From: Ichthyophis bannanicus
Lineage: Eukaryota > Chordata > Amphibia > Gymnophiona > Ichthyophiidae
NCBI GenBank assembly: GCA_033557465.1
Contig: CM066037.1
Coordinates: forward strand, 201,995,156-202,059,155
Direction: 5' to 3'
DNA: 64,000 nucleotides
Made by a program: the position numbers and the translations under genes. Shown in pieces: positions 1 to 11,303 of the stretch. The notes below the pieces were generated by a model. That model was not told the DNA's origin. It was given only the letters and a program-made list of their open reading frames with translations, and did not search any database. Position 1 is the first letter of the stretch; each line of letters opens with the position of its first letter.

Positions 1-386
1 GTTTTGACGCATAAGTGATATACCAGCCTCCTGCCTCCCATATACAATACGAGGAGCCAGGACCCAGCATAGACATCATGGGTCACAAACACTGTGTAAT
101 GTAATCACACAGTCATGTGCATACCTTGAATCTACTATAATGGGGCAGCAAAGTCATGCTGTTTAACTGTAGGACCCAGAGTCATGGATCAATCTCAACA
201 ACAAAGGTGCATGTTGCTGGATACAGAGCTGATTCTGACCTCCACTGTGTATATTGCCTCATCATTCCTTGTGTCACCTACCATTGGCAGGTGGCTGTCA
301 CATCTCAAATGTGATAGTGGGCTTTGACCTAGGGGACACTTATTGAGGTTTGTAGCACTCCTATATGACAATCAGCCACACTGTTT

Positions 387-1836
387 CTATACCTTGTGTG
401 TGTGTGTATTGTCCCTGGTAGCTCTATGAGATGTGTCACAGCATGGGGCCACACACCAGAAACCAGCATCTGTGAGGACAGGCAGGTGTATGACACAGAT
501 TCCATAATTTTCCAAAGGTGTGGTCCTCACCATGGGACATGCCCAATGCCTCGTGAATGATCTGGGACACCCTCCTGACTGGGCAACCATTCTGGGCCCT
601 TGTATCTCCAAACTGTCCCTTGCAACATTAGGTAAGGGAAAGGTGACCCTGACAAAAACACACTGGATCATATTTACAACACAGTAACCCAATGGCCCTA
701 GGGGGAGGTGGCGACAGTCCTGCAAATATGCATTGTCCCAGTACACCTGTGGGCTACGTAGCATATATGTATTCCTCAGGCCAGAAATCTTGCAAAACAC
801 ATGTTGCATAATGTGCCCTAAGGATGGCACAGCTGGTGGTGTGTGCAACATTCCACAATCACCATTACAGATCTGCAACATGTGTGTCACTGTCTCAGCC
901 CTGAAGCTCTATATATGACCCTAACCTGTGTGTGAAACTGTGAGCACTGGAAGGCTCTGAAAGACAAATGCGAGTCAATGCAATGCAATGTGTGCCTGCG
1001 AGTCAGTCCTGGCGACCCTGAAGCTCCTGGGTTTTCTTGGCAGTGTCACCGGAAGTAGATTGCCAGGCCTTTCTTCCTAGGCAATGGAGGGTTAAGTGAC
1101 TTGCCCAAGGCCATAAGGAGTGCTAGTGGGAATTGAATCCTGGATATCAAACCATAAAACCTCTGTATTAAAAATAAATATATAAACGTGTTCCAAAATT
1201 TAGAATTTGCAATGCAAAACAACATGTTTACATATGCACCTGAAAACAAACAAACTGGCACAATACAGTGGATATATCTAGAAATAGATACACTGGCACA
1301 CAAACATGCTGTGGTGTGTGTCCCAGTGGTGACCAGGTGGGGTACCGGCCATACAAGGTGTTATCTACAAACATCACTGTGTGAGCCATTTCCTTACCAA
1401 TTCATCTCTAGTATGTTGATGATATCAGATGTGCACTGAAAGTGGTATGTGCTGTGTCATGACTGTACAGTGTCTGCCATCAGCAGAATGCCTTGTAACA
1501 ATCAGGCAGTGATGTTGGTGACACTGTCAAAGCAGTTGGTAACTGCAATGATGAAAGCGAACAGGTGACCTGCCAATAGAGGACCACAGTTGTGTTCGTT
1601 GTGGAAATGACTGCCATGGAATGTATGTTCATCGAACGTGGATGGCTGTCAACAATGCTAACCAATGCTTCATTGCTCTGAAGATAAGTCAAAGATTTGT
1701 CACCATATGCACTCTGACAGCTGTCCATGACAGGCAGACATGAGCCAGAAGGAGCAGACATATGGTGCACAGTGTGCAGCAATATGTAGTCCTGGACAAT
1801 ATAGATATGGAGATCCTCCAAGACAGGGAAGCACAT
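387..1836 (-). pseudogene. Decayed Harbinger/PIF-like transposase (catalytic part)
   Basis: Two minus-strand open stretches resemble consecutive parts of a HARBI1-type DDE nuclease. The block at about 1700-1500 reads VDSHPRSMNIHSMAVISTTN, which I compare with the family's first-Asp region followed by the 'NRKxxHSxNVQVVCD' segment. The block at about 840-420 has LRSPQVYWDNAYLQD, then LPLGPLGY (family: WLLGDSGY), and ends with a stretch like the family's C-terminal 'kIIxaCcxLHN' signature. An ancient SINE fragment at 985-1155 lies between them and probably explains the break. Key acidic residues are partly lost, so it cannot be active. The match is by eye and the divergence is large. An unrelated chance ORF is the main alternative. 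Confidence 0.4.
985..1155 (-). repeat. Ancient SINE fragment (CORE/Deu-like)
   Basis: Read on the minus strand, it has a B-box-like 'GGATTCAATTCCCAC', then 'CTTGGGCAAGTCACTTAACCC', the segment typical of MIR/CORE-type vertebrate SINEs. This is followed by the 'tttgcca...tgccaagaaaaccc' stretch known from old amniote/tetrapod SINEs. The ends are decayed and no target-site duplication is visible. Confidence 0.5.
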
Positions 1837-3955
1837 TGTGCCCTGTTAGTGATGCAGTGTGTGTCTGCAAAGTCCATGCCCTGGATCAGGGACACATTAC
1901 AACAAGATGACAACTTGTAGTCATATAGTGAGTGGTTGGTCACATCCTTAATGCAGCTGTTGTCCATCAAATTAAACCCACTTGTGCAATGATCTATCCT
2001 GTCATGATGCATAGCCATACTGAAAGAGTCACTCCTCACAGTCCAGGAAGCATCACTTTCTAAATTGTCAATGATGAATGCTGGATGTGCAGCGATGCAA
2101 ATGTTGCAAGCACAGACATGTGTGAGCCTCTGTGCCTAGTCATGCACTACTACAGGTGTGGTTAACAGTGATGGCAGCCGCACCATCATGCCCCCATATT
2201 TACCTTTTGGAGCCCTCTGTAGTTACTTCTAGGAATGGCTTGCAACCATATCTGCATTGATTAGTGACAGAGAACACTATCACACAAAGCTACCAGCATC
2301 ACATGGCTCTGTCTCTGCAAATGTATGTGTAGCTCTAATATGTGAGGTCTCTGACGTCACAAACAGCTATAGACGCTTATCATTGTTTATCAATGCTACA
2401 TGACAGCCTATAAAGTCAGATACATGAGAGGAACATGGTATCCACATCCCACAGCCAGAGGAATGAGGAACACCTGGAACTGAAGGCTGCACTGGTTTGC
2501 AGATTACTCCAGGTGTGCACAGTGGCACGGTTGAACATCTGTGAGACAAGGTGCATGGCTATGAGCAGTTGACATGGCAGGACAAACCTAACAAAGCTCC
2601 CTACATCTGTACCCTTCAGTCTGATTAAACAACAGGACATATGTGCCAGAAATCTACAATGTTCATGTGGCCACACACACGCATGTAAATAGCATGTAAA
2701 TCCTAGGAAGGTGGATGAAGAGTTGCATAAATCAGAAATCACACAGAGGTGGATAATTACACCTTTGCAAACCCAAAACTGTCACATGATTATTCCACAA
2801 GGTGGGCCCACATCACTCATGTAAGGTATTGTGTACATGCACCTTGTAAAACCCATAATACATGGAAGAACAGCAGTGACAGTTGCATTGTTTGCATACT
2901 GTGGCACCATCCAGGCCCACAGTGGATGGCAGATCCTCACTAGAGCCACGAGTGGAAAGTTCAAGTCATCACACATGTGTGACATGAATGGTGCACACAC
3001 AATGTCAACAATGATTATAACCTGACCAAAGAGGCATCCAAGGCTGAGAGAGTGGTGGGGCTATTACCACAACATAACACTTGCAAATGTCCCACATGTC
3101 TGCTGTTCCCAATGTGATGCATTGAGTAGGACAACACATCAAAGGTGTACCTAACGTGTCTGCAGGCAATCTGTGAGCCACAGTAGCACACAAATACATG
3201 TGACAGTCATCTGGAATTGCAGCTGAGGAAAATGGGCATGATGGAGATGCATATGTGACATGAGGTGGAACAGAAATAGGATATGACACACAACACACAG
3301 TGAGAGTCTCTGAGATGCTGTATGGGCATGCAGTATAGGTCAGCAGGGAAACATTAGGCAAAACTATATGCACATGATGAAGGGACTGCAAATAATGTGT
3401 CAGGTAAGGTTGACTACCTGCAACAACAACCCCAATAAGGAAATCACAACAGGAGAGTGTGTGACAGGACAAGATGACACAGGAGAGACCCAAAAACTGA
3501 TTTCCATTGCAATGTGTCACTGGACACTCATGACATATTTTGTTGCAGGACATTCAGTGATGGGTGGCAGTGATGCTGAAGCTATTTCTGTGTGGTCAGC
3601 ACCCACATATTGCCACCTGTCATGGGTACAGACAGCTCCCCAGTTCTGTTCTCTTCCCAGGAACCTGATCTGAAAACATGCGGCTGATCCTCTCTAGAGA
3701 CTATACACCTCAATCAGATCACCCACCAAACCTGCTCAACCAGTGCAGCTACCATGAGGAGCTGACCATGTCTGTAGCATCACAAAGTAACATTTGTCCA
3801 TATGTGTTAGCAATGTAAAACATGTACATGTAACACATTTGAGCACACACAGGTGGTAGCCTGTCATGGAACAGGAATGGTGACTGCCTGTACCTATTTG
3901 GATTGTGCTTGTACACAAGCCACATGTTGTCCAGCGTTTGTGGTTGAGCACCACA
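1837..3955. other. Unassigned CA/TG-rich stretch
   Basis: No recognisable gene, terminal repeats or LINE domain was seen. Composition is CpG-poor and rich in 'cacatg/catgtg' words, like 6628-8212, 8837-9719 and 49036-55804. Several 60-180-codon open frames on the minus strand show no motif I recognise. The stretch lies between candidate Harbinger pieces and could be intron or interior of that element. Confidence 0.5.
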
Positions 3956-4796
3956 TCAGTGCACACATTGATGGCAGAAAACACATATACAAATAGTTGT
4001 GGATGGCACCTTGTATGGCTGTGTGACTGGAGAGGTTAGGCTGCTACCCTCCAGCCTGTCCAGTCGCTGAGTCAGCCACGCCACATTGGCATTCAGCTCC
4101 ACCACAACCATGTTGAAGTTGTACTGTGCCTCAACCATGGCAGTCATTGCCACAGCCACAACACTCTGGGGATCACCAAGGGTCACAGCCCACATGTAGG
4201 GGTTTGCATGCCAAAATCAGCATGTTGTGGCTGTGGCACAGGCTTCTGGCACAGGTCTCAACCTCTCAAGCCCTGATGAGCTGGGGAGAGGCTGAAGGCC
4301 ATCCCTTGTATCAGCTGCAGCAGGGATTCAGCATATGCTGCACCCTGCTGCTAGTTGTTGCCACAACCTCATGCATCTCCCCCACCATGGTGCTCTCAGT
4401 CATTCCCACCTGACCACACACATCTGGAGTTTGTCCTGCTGGCTCAACCAACATGTCCTCCTCTGGGGAACCCTCCATCTCTGCTTCCTCCTCTGTTTCC
4501 TCATCCTCTGCGGGCAGGGGGCTCAGCAGCCTCAGCCCCCTCTGGCTCAGTTGCCTTGCTGCCAGCTGCTGCTGATGTTGATGGCTATGTCTCTGTAGAA
4601 AGGAAACAGAGAGAAATGCATGAGCATAAGAGCACTTGACAGTATCACATGTGTAAAGGTACACAATCACATTGGCAGTACACACTTGGACCATATGGAC
4701 AAGCAACAATGGTGCCCCTAGTGTGGTGCATCCAGTCATATGCAGGTACCCAGAGTCGCATGAGATGGTATCTTGTGCAGTAGGTATGTCCCCCAC
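3956..4796 (-). pseudogene. Possible Harbinger accessory (Myb-like partner) remnant
   Basis: Two minus-strand frames (4796-4311, then 4195-3956) encode a Gln/His-rich stretch, an acidic tract (EDEETEEEAEMEG) and then a heptad-like segment ending LNANVAWLTQRLDRLEG. Acidic linkers plus a C-terminal coiled coil are common in the Myb/SANT-type second protein of vertebrate Harbinger elements, but no SANT domain is visible here. The neighbours on the same strand are candidate transposase pieces. The assignment is inference from composition and context, and the frame is broken near 4200-4310. Confidence 0.25.
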
Positions 4797-4809
4797 ACAT
4801 GTCCCCCAT

Positions 4810-5095
4810 AATTTATTTATTTACATTCTCTTATATACCGCGCTATTCTGCATCAGTGCGGTTTACATTGAACAAACTGAAATTACATTGAACAGGGCAT
4901 TATAACTTGGAGATAACTATTTTACAGGGAACATGGGCTATGGAGGGTTAAGTGGCTTGCCCAAGACCACAAGGAGCACCTGTGGGACTAGAAACCCCAG
5001 TCCTTCCGGCCCAAGGTTGCTGTCCTCTAGTGGGATTTGAACCCCCGACCTTCCGGCCTGAAGTACCTTGCCCCAACCACTAGGCCACTCCTCCA
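4810..5095 (-). repeat. tRNA-derived CORE-type SINE with LINE-like tail
   Basis: On the minus strand the 5' end has an RNA polymerase III A box (TGGCCTAGTGG, about 5090-5075) and a B box (GGTTCAAATCC, about 5042). Next comes a core 'GGGCAAGCCACTTAACCCTCC'-like segment. The tail has an inverted repeat (CCGC...GCGG with a short loop) and a (TAAA)n end at 4810-4822. The tail hairpin matches the 3' ends of the L2-like LINEs in this window, as expected if those LINEs move it. A diverged partner lies at 47919-48185. Confidence 0.75.
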
Positions 5096-5434
5096 CTCCA
5101 CTCCACACTGAACATTAGGCACCAGATGATGTGCTATCACCACCTACCATGATGTAATATGAGTCAAGCTTTTTTGGAAGGGAAGGACAGGATGATGGTT
5201 TGTCATGATCTGTGACTGTACAAGGCACCAATGTCTGATTTGCCAAGGGTGCCCCAAGTAGGTACAGCCACATGCATCAATGCCAATTGACTGCGCAGGA
5301 TAATATACAGTAGCAGATGTATGATGGCACACACAGATCTGCGGCACATCCAAGTGACCTAGACATGGTCATCTAACATCACCGTACAAAGTATGATGCA
5401 CACACTCAGTAGCAGTGGCCCACCAGACCACACC

Positions 5435-5692
5435 TTACCCTTGTAGGGATAGGTCATATGAAACTGCACACTGTTGAGAAGCTCTACAACCATTACCTGT
5501 ATGTGCACTGTGAAATGTTGCTGATCCAATCAGAGTAACTGCATCATGTCCATCTTTACACATACTACCACAACTGTTGTTTAGCAACTTCTGCATGCTG
5601 CAGTTTGTAGACAGATATTGGCCAACACAAAAAAACATGATCCTGGCCAGATGAGTGCCAAAACTATCCTGAATGGACAATTCATGGAACAA
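5435..5692 (-). pseudogene. Candidate Harbinger transposase N-terminal exon
   Basis: This minus-strand frame of 85 codons contains SATFHSAHTGNGCRASQQCAVS. It is reminiscent of the helix-turn-helix-like 'GSFQxxxGDxxGxSQxxVSR' region of Harbinger transposases. The frame ends in 'CAAG|gtaagg', a good splice-donor consensus at about 5437, which suits a multi-exon transposase. The catalytic-like blocks lie downstream on the same strand at 1836-387. Only pattern similarity supports this. Confidence 0.25.
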
Positions 5693-5970
5693 CTACTAGG
5701 TTGCAAGAGGTGAGGGAGACACAAGGGACCAAAGGAATGAGACTTCTAAAGTGGCTGTGGGGATGGTGCACCATGTATCCCATGAGGTGGAGAGATAAGA
5801 AGTGACAGTAAGAGACAGTGGTCCATATTAGGCAGATGGAGAAGCAGACTGATGTCAAGAGCTTTCAGTTGCTGGAGGAGACACATAGAGAGGATGTGTG
5901 GCCAGGGAGCAGAGCTCACAAAGGGGGTGAGGGTTGTGAAGAGAGGAGAGTCACTAAGTTGCACTGGAGT

Positions 5971-6619
5971 CAGAGGCGTAGCGTGGGGGGTGCAGGGGGG
6001 GCCGGGCGCAACATGGGGCGGGGCGCTCGCACTCGCAGCTCTCTGTTGCCGATGAGGGGGAAAGGCAGGTCCCTATGATACATGTTGGCGCGTACGCCAT
6101 CTGGTGGTGGCACTGCAAAGAGGTTTGCGCTATAGCCCTCGAGCCCGCAGTCCTGGGAGTCGCATTGTTCTTGGCAAACCCTCGGCAACAAAGCGCAGGC
6201 GATGCGATTGACCCCCTCTAGGTAGCTATTTCACACAAGCTGCCGGGGCGGGGTGGGAGGGGGACTGTTTATCGCGTCGTCGCCCCTCGATCTCAATGTA
6301 AAGCTGGGGTTGGGGTCGGATCGCCCTGTGCGCTCGAGAAGGCGGAGCTGCAGGGCGGCATCGCGAGTTTCTGGTTCCGGATCTCCTCCTCTTCCCTGCT
6401 GTTGGGCGTTTAACCATGCTTGTCGGGCTCTTGCTGCTGTGCTGTTCGTTTCCCTGGACTCCGGCTCAGCGAGGTCAATGCTGACGATCGCTCCCTCCCG
6501 GGGTAGGATCACGGTCGGCTCCCCCGCGCAAAGAAGCTCCCCGGCGGCTAAAATCCACGGGTTAGGGGCGCAAATTACTTGCCTTGCCCCGGGTGCTGAC
6601 AACTCACGCTACGCCACTG
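5971..6619. mobile_element. Non-autonomous hAT-type element (649 bp)
   Basis: The termini are inverted: CAGAGGCGTAGCGTG at the left and CACGCTACGCCACTG at the right. The element is flanked by a perfect 8-bp duplication ACTGGAGT (5963-5970 and 6620-6627), the length expected for hAT. The interior is strikingly GC- and CpG-rich against its AT/CA-rich surroundings and contains no transposase domain, so it would need a helper. The open frames inside it look like by-products of GC richness. Confidence 0.85.
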
Positions 6620-6627
6620 ACTGGAGT

Positions 6628-8212
6628 GACTGCAGGTCAGAGTTGTAAGAAGACATGCAAATATGATAAGAAGTAGGAGAGGCAGCCATGGAGTGGGAGG
6701 CATAGAAGAGTTAATATGACTGTTTCCTTCCTGGTGGAAATGGACCGATACAGCCAAGTAGAGAAAATGTTGATGATGGACAACCACAGACAGAGAGTGG
6801 TCCTGCAAGGAGGTGGCTACAATGCACGAGATATGAGTGCAGCAAAGAATACATACCGTAAGAGTGTCAGTGGTGTGATAAGAGAGAGAGAAAGTGTGGG
6901 GAGAAATGGGAAGTTGTGTCTGGGGGTGGAGCAACAGGGCTGTGCCAGCTACTAGGTATGAGTGTTGAAGGAGAAACAGGTGTTGCTGATGTCTCCCTGG
7001 TCATGTTCTGAGGAAGCTGGGTGGAGCTGAGTGCTACCAACAATGACTGGCAATGGAGAAAGGGTGAAGGATGTTGTAGTGTTGGAAGTATGAGGTGCAC
7101 ATACACATGCATCCAAGGAACTGTAGGGTGACCACATGAGCACAGCCAACAGATCAAGTAATAGAAAATGGATGTCATTCCTATTTCCACAACCACATCA
7201 CACTTAACACTCCCAGAGTAAGGCCTGTGGAACCTGGATTAAAGCAGGAGTGAATGTGCCTAGGCCGAACTAGTTAACACCAGTCCTGTCCATCCACAAT
7301 ACCTGTATCAGAGTAATGCAGTAGCGCATTATTGCAATCCACTGCTACTGCCATCATCTATGAGTAACATGTCATCACTGCCCTGTCCACCGCATAGCCA
7401 TCATATCTCCACTAAACAACATCAGGAGAGTGTATGAGTAACTCAAAGATATGGCACTCAAACTCTCAAGTGCAAAACACACCAGTCAATGCACTGCAGA
7501 AATAGACAAAAAGAGTGACCACATTGCACTGATGGGAAAGATTCTGTACTGTGCACTTATGTCCTGCAGAGACACATATAACACGCAGGAAAATATTTGT
7601 AGGTGCACCACAACAATCACCCACATACTGCATATTCCGCATACACACATGTCAAAGGAATTGAATGAGGGGAGGATACAACATAAGCAGTCATGACCTA
7701 ATGACTGACACAACATGGAATAAGCACAGCACTCACACCACAGCCCATCCCATTCAATGAATTGAATGAGGGGACATGCACATGAGTACTCCAAACGACC
7801 ACTACAACACATACACCTCCACCTCTAGGCAATGGCCACACACCAAAACTCAAAACTATGGTAAAAAAATGCTACAATATTCTCGTCACACATAGGCCAC
7901 CAGTAGGTGCCCCCCTCAACCCCACACACCACACCCACACCAGCTCACCATCCCCCATCCCCTTGTAGAGAGGGTCTGAATATAAACAGGTCATCAATGA
8001 AAGACCATGAATCCCACTGTCCACATGCAGCTCAGTGCTAGTATTTAGGTATACATCCCTTTAAACCTGCCATGTACATATTGACAGTAACCTGAAGTGG
8101 CTGGTGGTCATCCAGCATCAGATCAGCAGATACAGAAGAGAACAGTGCAATGCATGTCTATGTCCAACAGGTGTCAAGACATACAGGCAGTGACGTGTGA
8201 TAAGCAGCCAGT
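6628..8212. other. Unassigned CA/TG-rich stretch
   Basis: I see no gene, terminal repeat or recognisable transposon domain. The words 'gaattgaatgagggga' recur at about 7660 and 7758 without forming a longer repeat. The composition matches the oldest layer of the window. Confidence 0.5.
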
Positions 8213-8836
8213 GGAATGATCCTTGAGGGAAGGACAGATGTTGCCTGGATTCTCACCCACGCCTCTTGCTCAGATCACATTACCCCTCTGCTCATTCAAC
8301 TGCACTGGTTACCTATTAAGTTTCATATTCAATATAAGGTCCTTACTCTGGTTCATCACATCATCCACACTCATACCCCTCAATACCTGTCTGACCTCAT
8401 TCGTCTTCACATCTCCTCCCGCCCCCTCCATCAGATTCATTCCTATTGCCTCTCTCTCTCCCCTCCCTTTAATTTGCTCATCTGGAATTCACCCAAATGT
8501 TAGTCACAACTTTTTCTGGGCCCCTTCCTATGGAACTCTCTCCCATCAGACCTTCACCTCAAACTCTCCGCTCTTTAAGGCAATGTTAAAAACCCACCTC
8601 TTCACCCTTGCCTTTGACCTTCCTCCCTCTCTTTCCTGATTTCCTGCCTTGCCGTCCTCGCCCCTTCCAGTCTAGCACTCTATTTCTTCCTCTATCTGCT
8701 CTTCTCTTTCCTGTCCTACAATGGCGTTCCATTTCCTTCTCCTTGTTTCTTGTAGCAATTTTATATTGTAAACCGCTCAGACTCCTTGGCATTGGGCAGT
8801 ATATCAAATACCAAAATAAAGATAAAGATAAAGATG
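8213..8836 (+). mobile_element. 5'-truncated L2-like LINE, 3' end
   Basis: The open stretch at 8216-8503 encodes SDHITPLLIQLHWLPI...TPQYLSDLI, the conserved C-terminal region of L2/CR1-group reverse transcriptases ('DHITPxLxxLHWLP ... YLSDL'). The 3' end follows, with a short inverted repeat around 'TAAACCGCTC' and 'GGGCAGTATATC', then an (AAAGAT)n tail at 8816-8836. Several frame changes show that it is dead. The same C-terminal motif occurs in the other L2-like copies here. Confidence 0.75.
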
Positions 8837-9719
8837 TGTGGAGTGTATTGATAGGTTTGTGAGGGGACAGCACAACACTAACAACTAACAACACTGGAAG
8901 GAGGGAAGACACAAGCCAGAAAGTGGAGGGTCACAGGAGTTGTGGGCCTGTGACAGATGCTTGGGCAAAATACACCCTGAAATGGATGGCAGAAGAGGTG
9001 TTGCCCCAAAACAGGCACTCCTAGGGTAAGTGGTGAGGCAGGAGGGAGATTGTGGTCAGCATTGAGTCCCCACACCCATGTGAGTAAAAGGTGAGGGTGA
9101 GGAAGAGGTGGTCCAAACCACAATGCCAATGGAAGGGACCTGAAGAACTGTACAAAGGTACAGGCCTCTCGGTGTCATGACAGATGCCTCTGTGGAGTTG
9201 GCCAAGAGCTGTGACAGGGTATCAAAATGTATAGAACACAGAACTGTGATGGCATAGGGAAAGTGGTCAAGTGGTGGACATGGTCATGTCACATGATAAG
9301 CATACAGCTGGTGCCCTACCATGTTCTGTCACTAGTTACCATCTGCTGCCTGGCGCTGCTCCGCACGCACCTGCTGCATGAAGTCAGACCTCTTCCTCCT
9401 CATCTCCTGCCTTTTTTTATGCATCTCATCCACCAATGAAGGACAGAGATATCACCTAAGTGTCATGTGAGTCTGGCTATTACAAGCTAATGGTATTCCT
9501 CCTTACATGTGACAACTGCCAGCCTGAAACACAATAGGGCCACGCAAGGATTCCCCAGTGAGCAAAGACATAAACATCACCATTATAGACTACATGTGCA
9601 AATCACAGACAAGGTACATGTAAAGCTACAATCACATGAAGGAAATGAGTCTGTACATAGCCACAGTGCCATGGTGGCTAGCTGAGGTTGTAAAGGCCTG
9701 CCTGTCAAACGTCTGTGAC
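8837..9719. other. Unassigned stretch
   Basis: No domain, hairpin or terminal repeat was recognised. The composition is like the rest of the left flank. Confidence 0.5.
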
Positions 9720-9927
9720 ATCCACCATTGTTGTTTGAAAGGTCAGTAAAGGTAAAAGGAACAGGAGGCCGCTATGGTTCTCAAAAGACGTAGGTGAAAA
9801 GGTGAGGAAAAAGAGGCCTTCATGAAGTACAAGAGATCACAGGCATCTATATTTGGGAAAATTTAGAGAGTCTAGCAAAGTAGTCAAGAAAGCAAGGGTA
9901 CAAAAAGATGAAGAAATAGGCAATGCA
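9720..9927 (+). mobile_element. CR1-b LINE, piece 1 (5'-truncated)
   Basis: This aligns by eye with the intact-looking CR1-a at about 38605-38815, the linker between endonuclease and reverse transcriptase: 'ggtaaaaggaacaggaggccgc', 'cttcatgaagtacaagagatc', then 'gcaatgca'. The copy is cut at AATGCA (9922-9927), which is repeated at 17647-17652 on the far side of L2-D. CR1-b therefore continues there, then at 46973-47918 and 48186-49035. The left edge is approximate. Confidence 0.7.
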
Positions 9928-10300
9928 TTGACTGCATAATTGAAGCAGAATCATGGTTAAATGCAAACAACATGCAAATAAATTTCAAGAAAACCAAAAT
10001 CTTATTCACAACTAGAAGCCAGAACTTCATGCCCCCCTCCTCCATCAAACTTCATAATTTTGAACTGCCAATCAAATACAAAGTAAGGTACCTAGGCGTC
10101 ATTATTGACACAGCAATCACTATGACTGCCCAAGTCAAACAAACTGCTAGAACAATATTCTTTAAATTGAAATCCATACAACACCTCAGTTTGATCCTTG
10201 ATCCACAGGACTTCAGAACAGTAGTCCAGGCTTTGATTACTCCTCACTTGGATTACTACAACATCCTGTTGCAGGGCCTACCTAAAAAAACAATACACCC
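9928..10300 (+). mobile_element. L2-D LINE, RT C-terminal part (5'-truncated)
   Basis: The 9972-10300 frame encodes INFKKTKILF...VRYLGVIIDTAI...ALITPHLDYYNILLQGLPKK, the thumb/connection region of an L2-type reverse transcriptase. It stops abruptly at CAATACACCC, where the L1-type element is inserted, and resumes at 17082. It is inserted in CR1-b, with AATGCA at both sides (9922-9927, 17647-17652). Confidence 0.8.
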
Positions 10301-10478
10301 GAACTTCTGGTTTGGCAAATGAGCTGATCGGACGTGTACTGATCAGCTCCGGGTAATCTACCCCTCAAAACAGCAATATTCTCCCACTATAGGTGGAATC
10401 TTCTAACATTATTTAATATATGTGCTAAAGAACTCAGCGGGCTTGTAGCGGTGTACCAGCGGCAAGGCAAGTGGCTCA

Positions 10479-11303
10479 ATGGCAACGAAAACCCTGAGAA
10501 GAGAGAAGCCACGAGTCCCAGAGGCCAAAATGGCGGAGAGCGTACCTAGTAGCCCAGGTTCTGGTGGTACTCAGGGGCTGGTGGCAGAGGTATCCGCGGC
10601 AGTGGTGCAAGCCCTGGACACCCGATTTCAGGAACTGTCGGAGCAGCTGCACAATGTCGGCCAGCGCGTCACAGATTTTGCAGGACGAGTTGAACAGGTG
10701 GAGACACGTGTGTCCGACATAGAAGACACCCAGAACTCGTTGCAAACTAGAGTGGAAGCCCTAGAAACGCTGGTTAAACAATATGGAGAAAAGATTGATG
10801 ACCTGGAAAACCGGGGGCGGCGTAAAAATCTGAGATTTGTTGGGATCCCAGAGACTGTGGCGGATGGTGCCCTATATGACTTTCTGCTTGCCTGGATTGC
10901 TAAATTGATGGGCGACAAGGAAAACACCTCCACAAGGCTGGAACGGGTGCACAGATTAGGCCCAAAGAGGGAACAAGCACGAAGTCCGCGTGCAGTTATA
11001 GCACGTTTCTTAGACTACCGGCAGAAAGAAGAAGTGCTTAAGACTGCCCGGAGCCGTAAATGGCAGAACTCTGATGCGGAGAGAATACTGGTCTTTCAGG
11101 ACTACTCGGTATTAGTCAGCCAACAACGGCGGGCCTACTCCACTGTGTGCACGCAGCTCAGGCAAAAGGGGGTGCGTTTTTCCCTACTGTACCCAGCTCG
11201 ATTGCGGGTGGACTTCCAAGGTTGGCCTAAATACCTGCTTTCACCCGAAGCGGCTGCTTCTTTTTTGGAAACTCTAAACAATCCTGCAGGCTCCGGCCCT
11301 TGA
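10479..11303 (+). CDS. L1-type ORF1 protein (RNA-binding chaperone), 274 aa
   Basis: The protein has the trimeric L1 ORF1p plan. An N-terminal low-complexity region is followed by a long heptad-rich coiled coil (about residues 35-115, e.g. VEQVETRVSDIEDTQNSLQ). An RRM-like domain starts at NLRFVGIPE (about 120), and the C-terminal domain contains VFQDYS and FSLLYPARLRV before ending near LSPEAAASFLETL. In L1 this protein coats the element's RNA and acts as a nucleic-acid chaperone in the RNP. The frame is complete, with a Met start and a TGA stop. Length is close to the usual 300-340 aa, slightly short. ORF2 lies about 1.7 kb downstream. Confidence 0.85.
   Translation: MATKTLRREKPRVPEAKMAESVPSSPGSGGTQGLVAEVSAAVVQALDTRFQELSEQLHNVGQRVTDFAGRVEQVETRVSDIEDTQNSLQTRVEALETLVKQYGEKIDDLENRGRRKNLRFVGIPETVADGALYDFLLAWIAKLMGDKENTSTRLERVHRLGPKREQARSPRAVIARFLDYRQKEEVLKTARSRKWQNSDAERILVFQDYSVLVSQQRRAYSTVCTQLRQKGVRFSLLYPARLRVDFQGWPKYLLSPEAAASFLETLNNPAGSGP

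Noticed and set aside
4022..4060. A tRNA gene suggested by A- and B-box-like words near the SINEs
   Set aside because: No cloverleaf could be drawn; the box matches at 5040-5090 and 48130-48180 belong to SINE heads fused to cores and LINE tails.
5818..6648. Several overlapping open frames of 67-131 codons on both strands
   Set aside because: They lie in or at the edge of the GC-rich hAT at 5971-6619, where stop codons are rare by composition. No domain and no shared frame.
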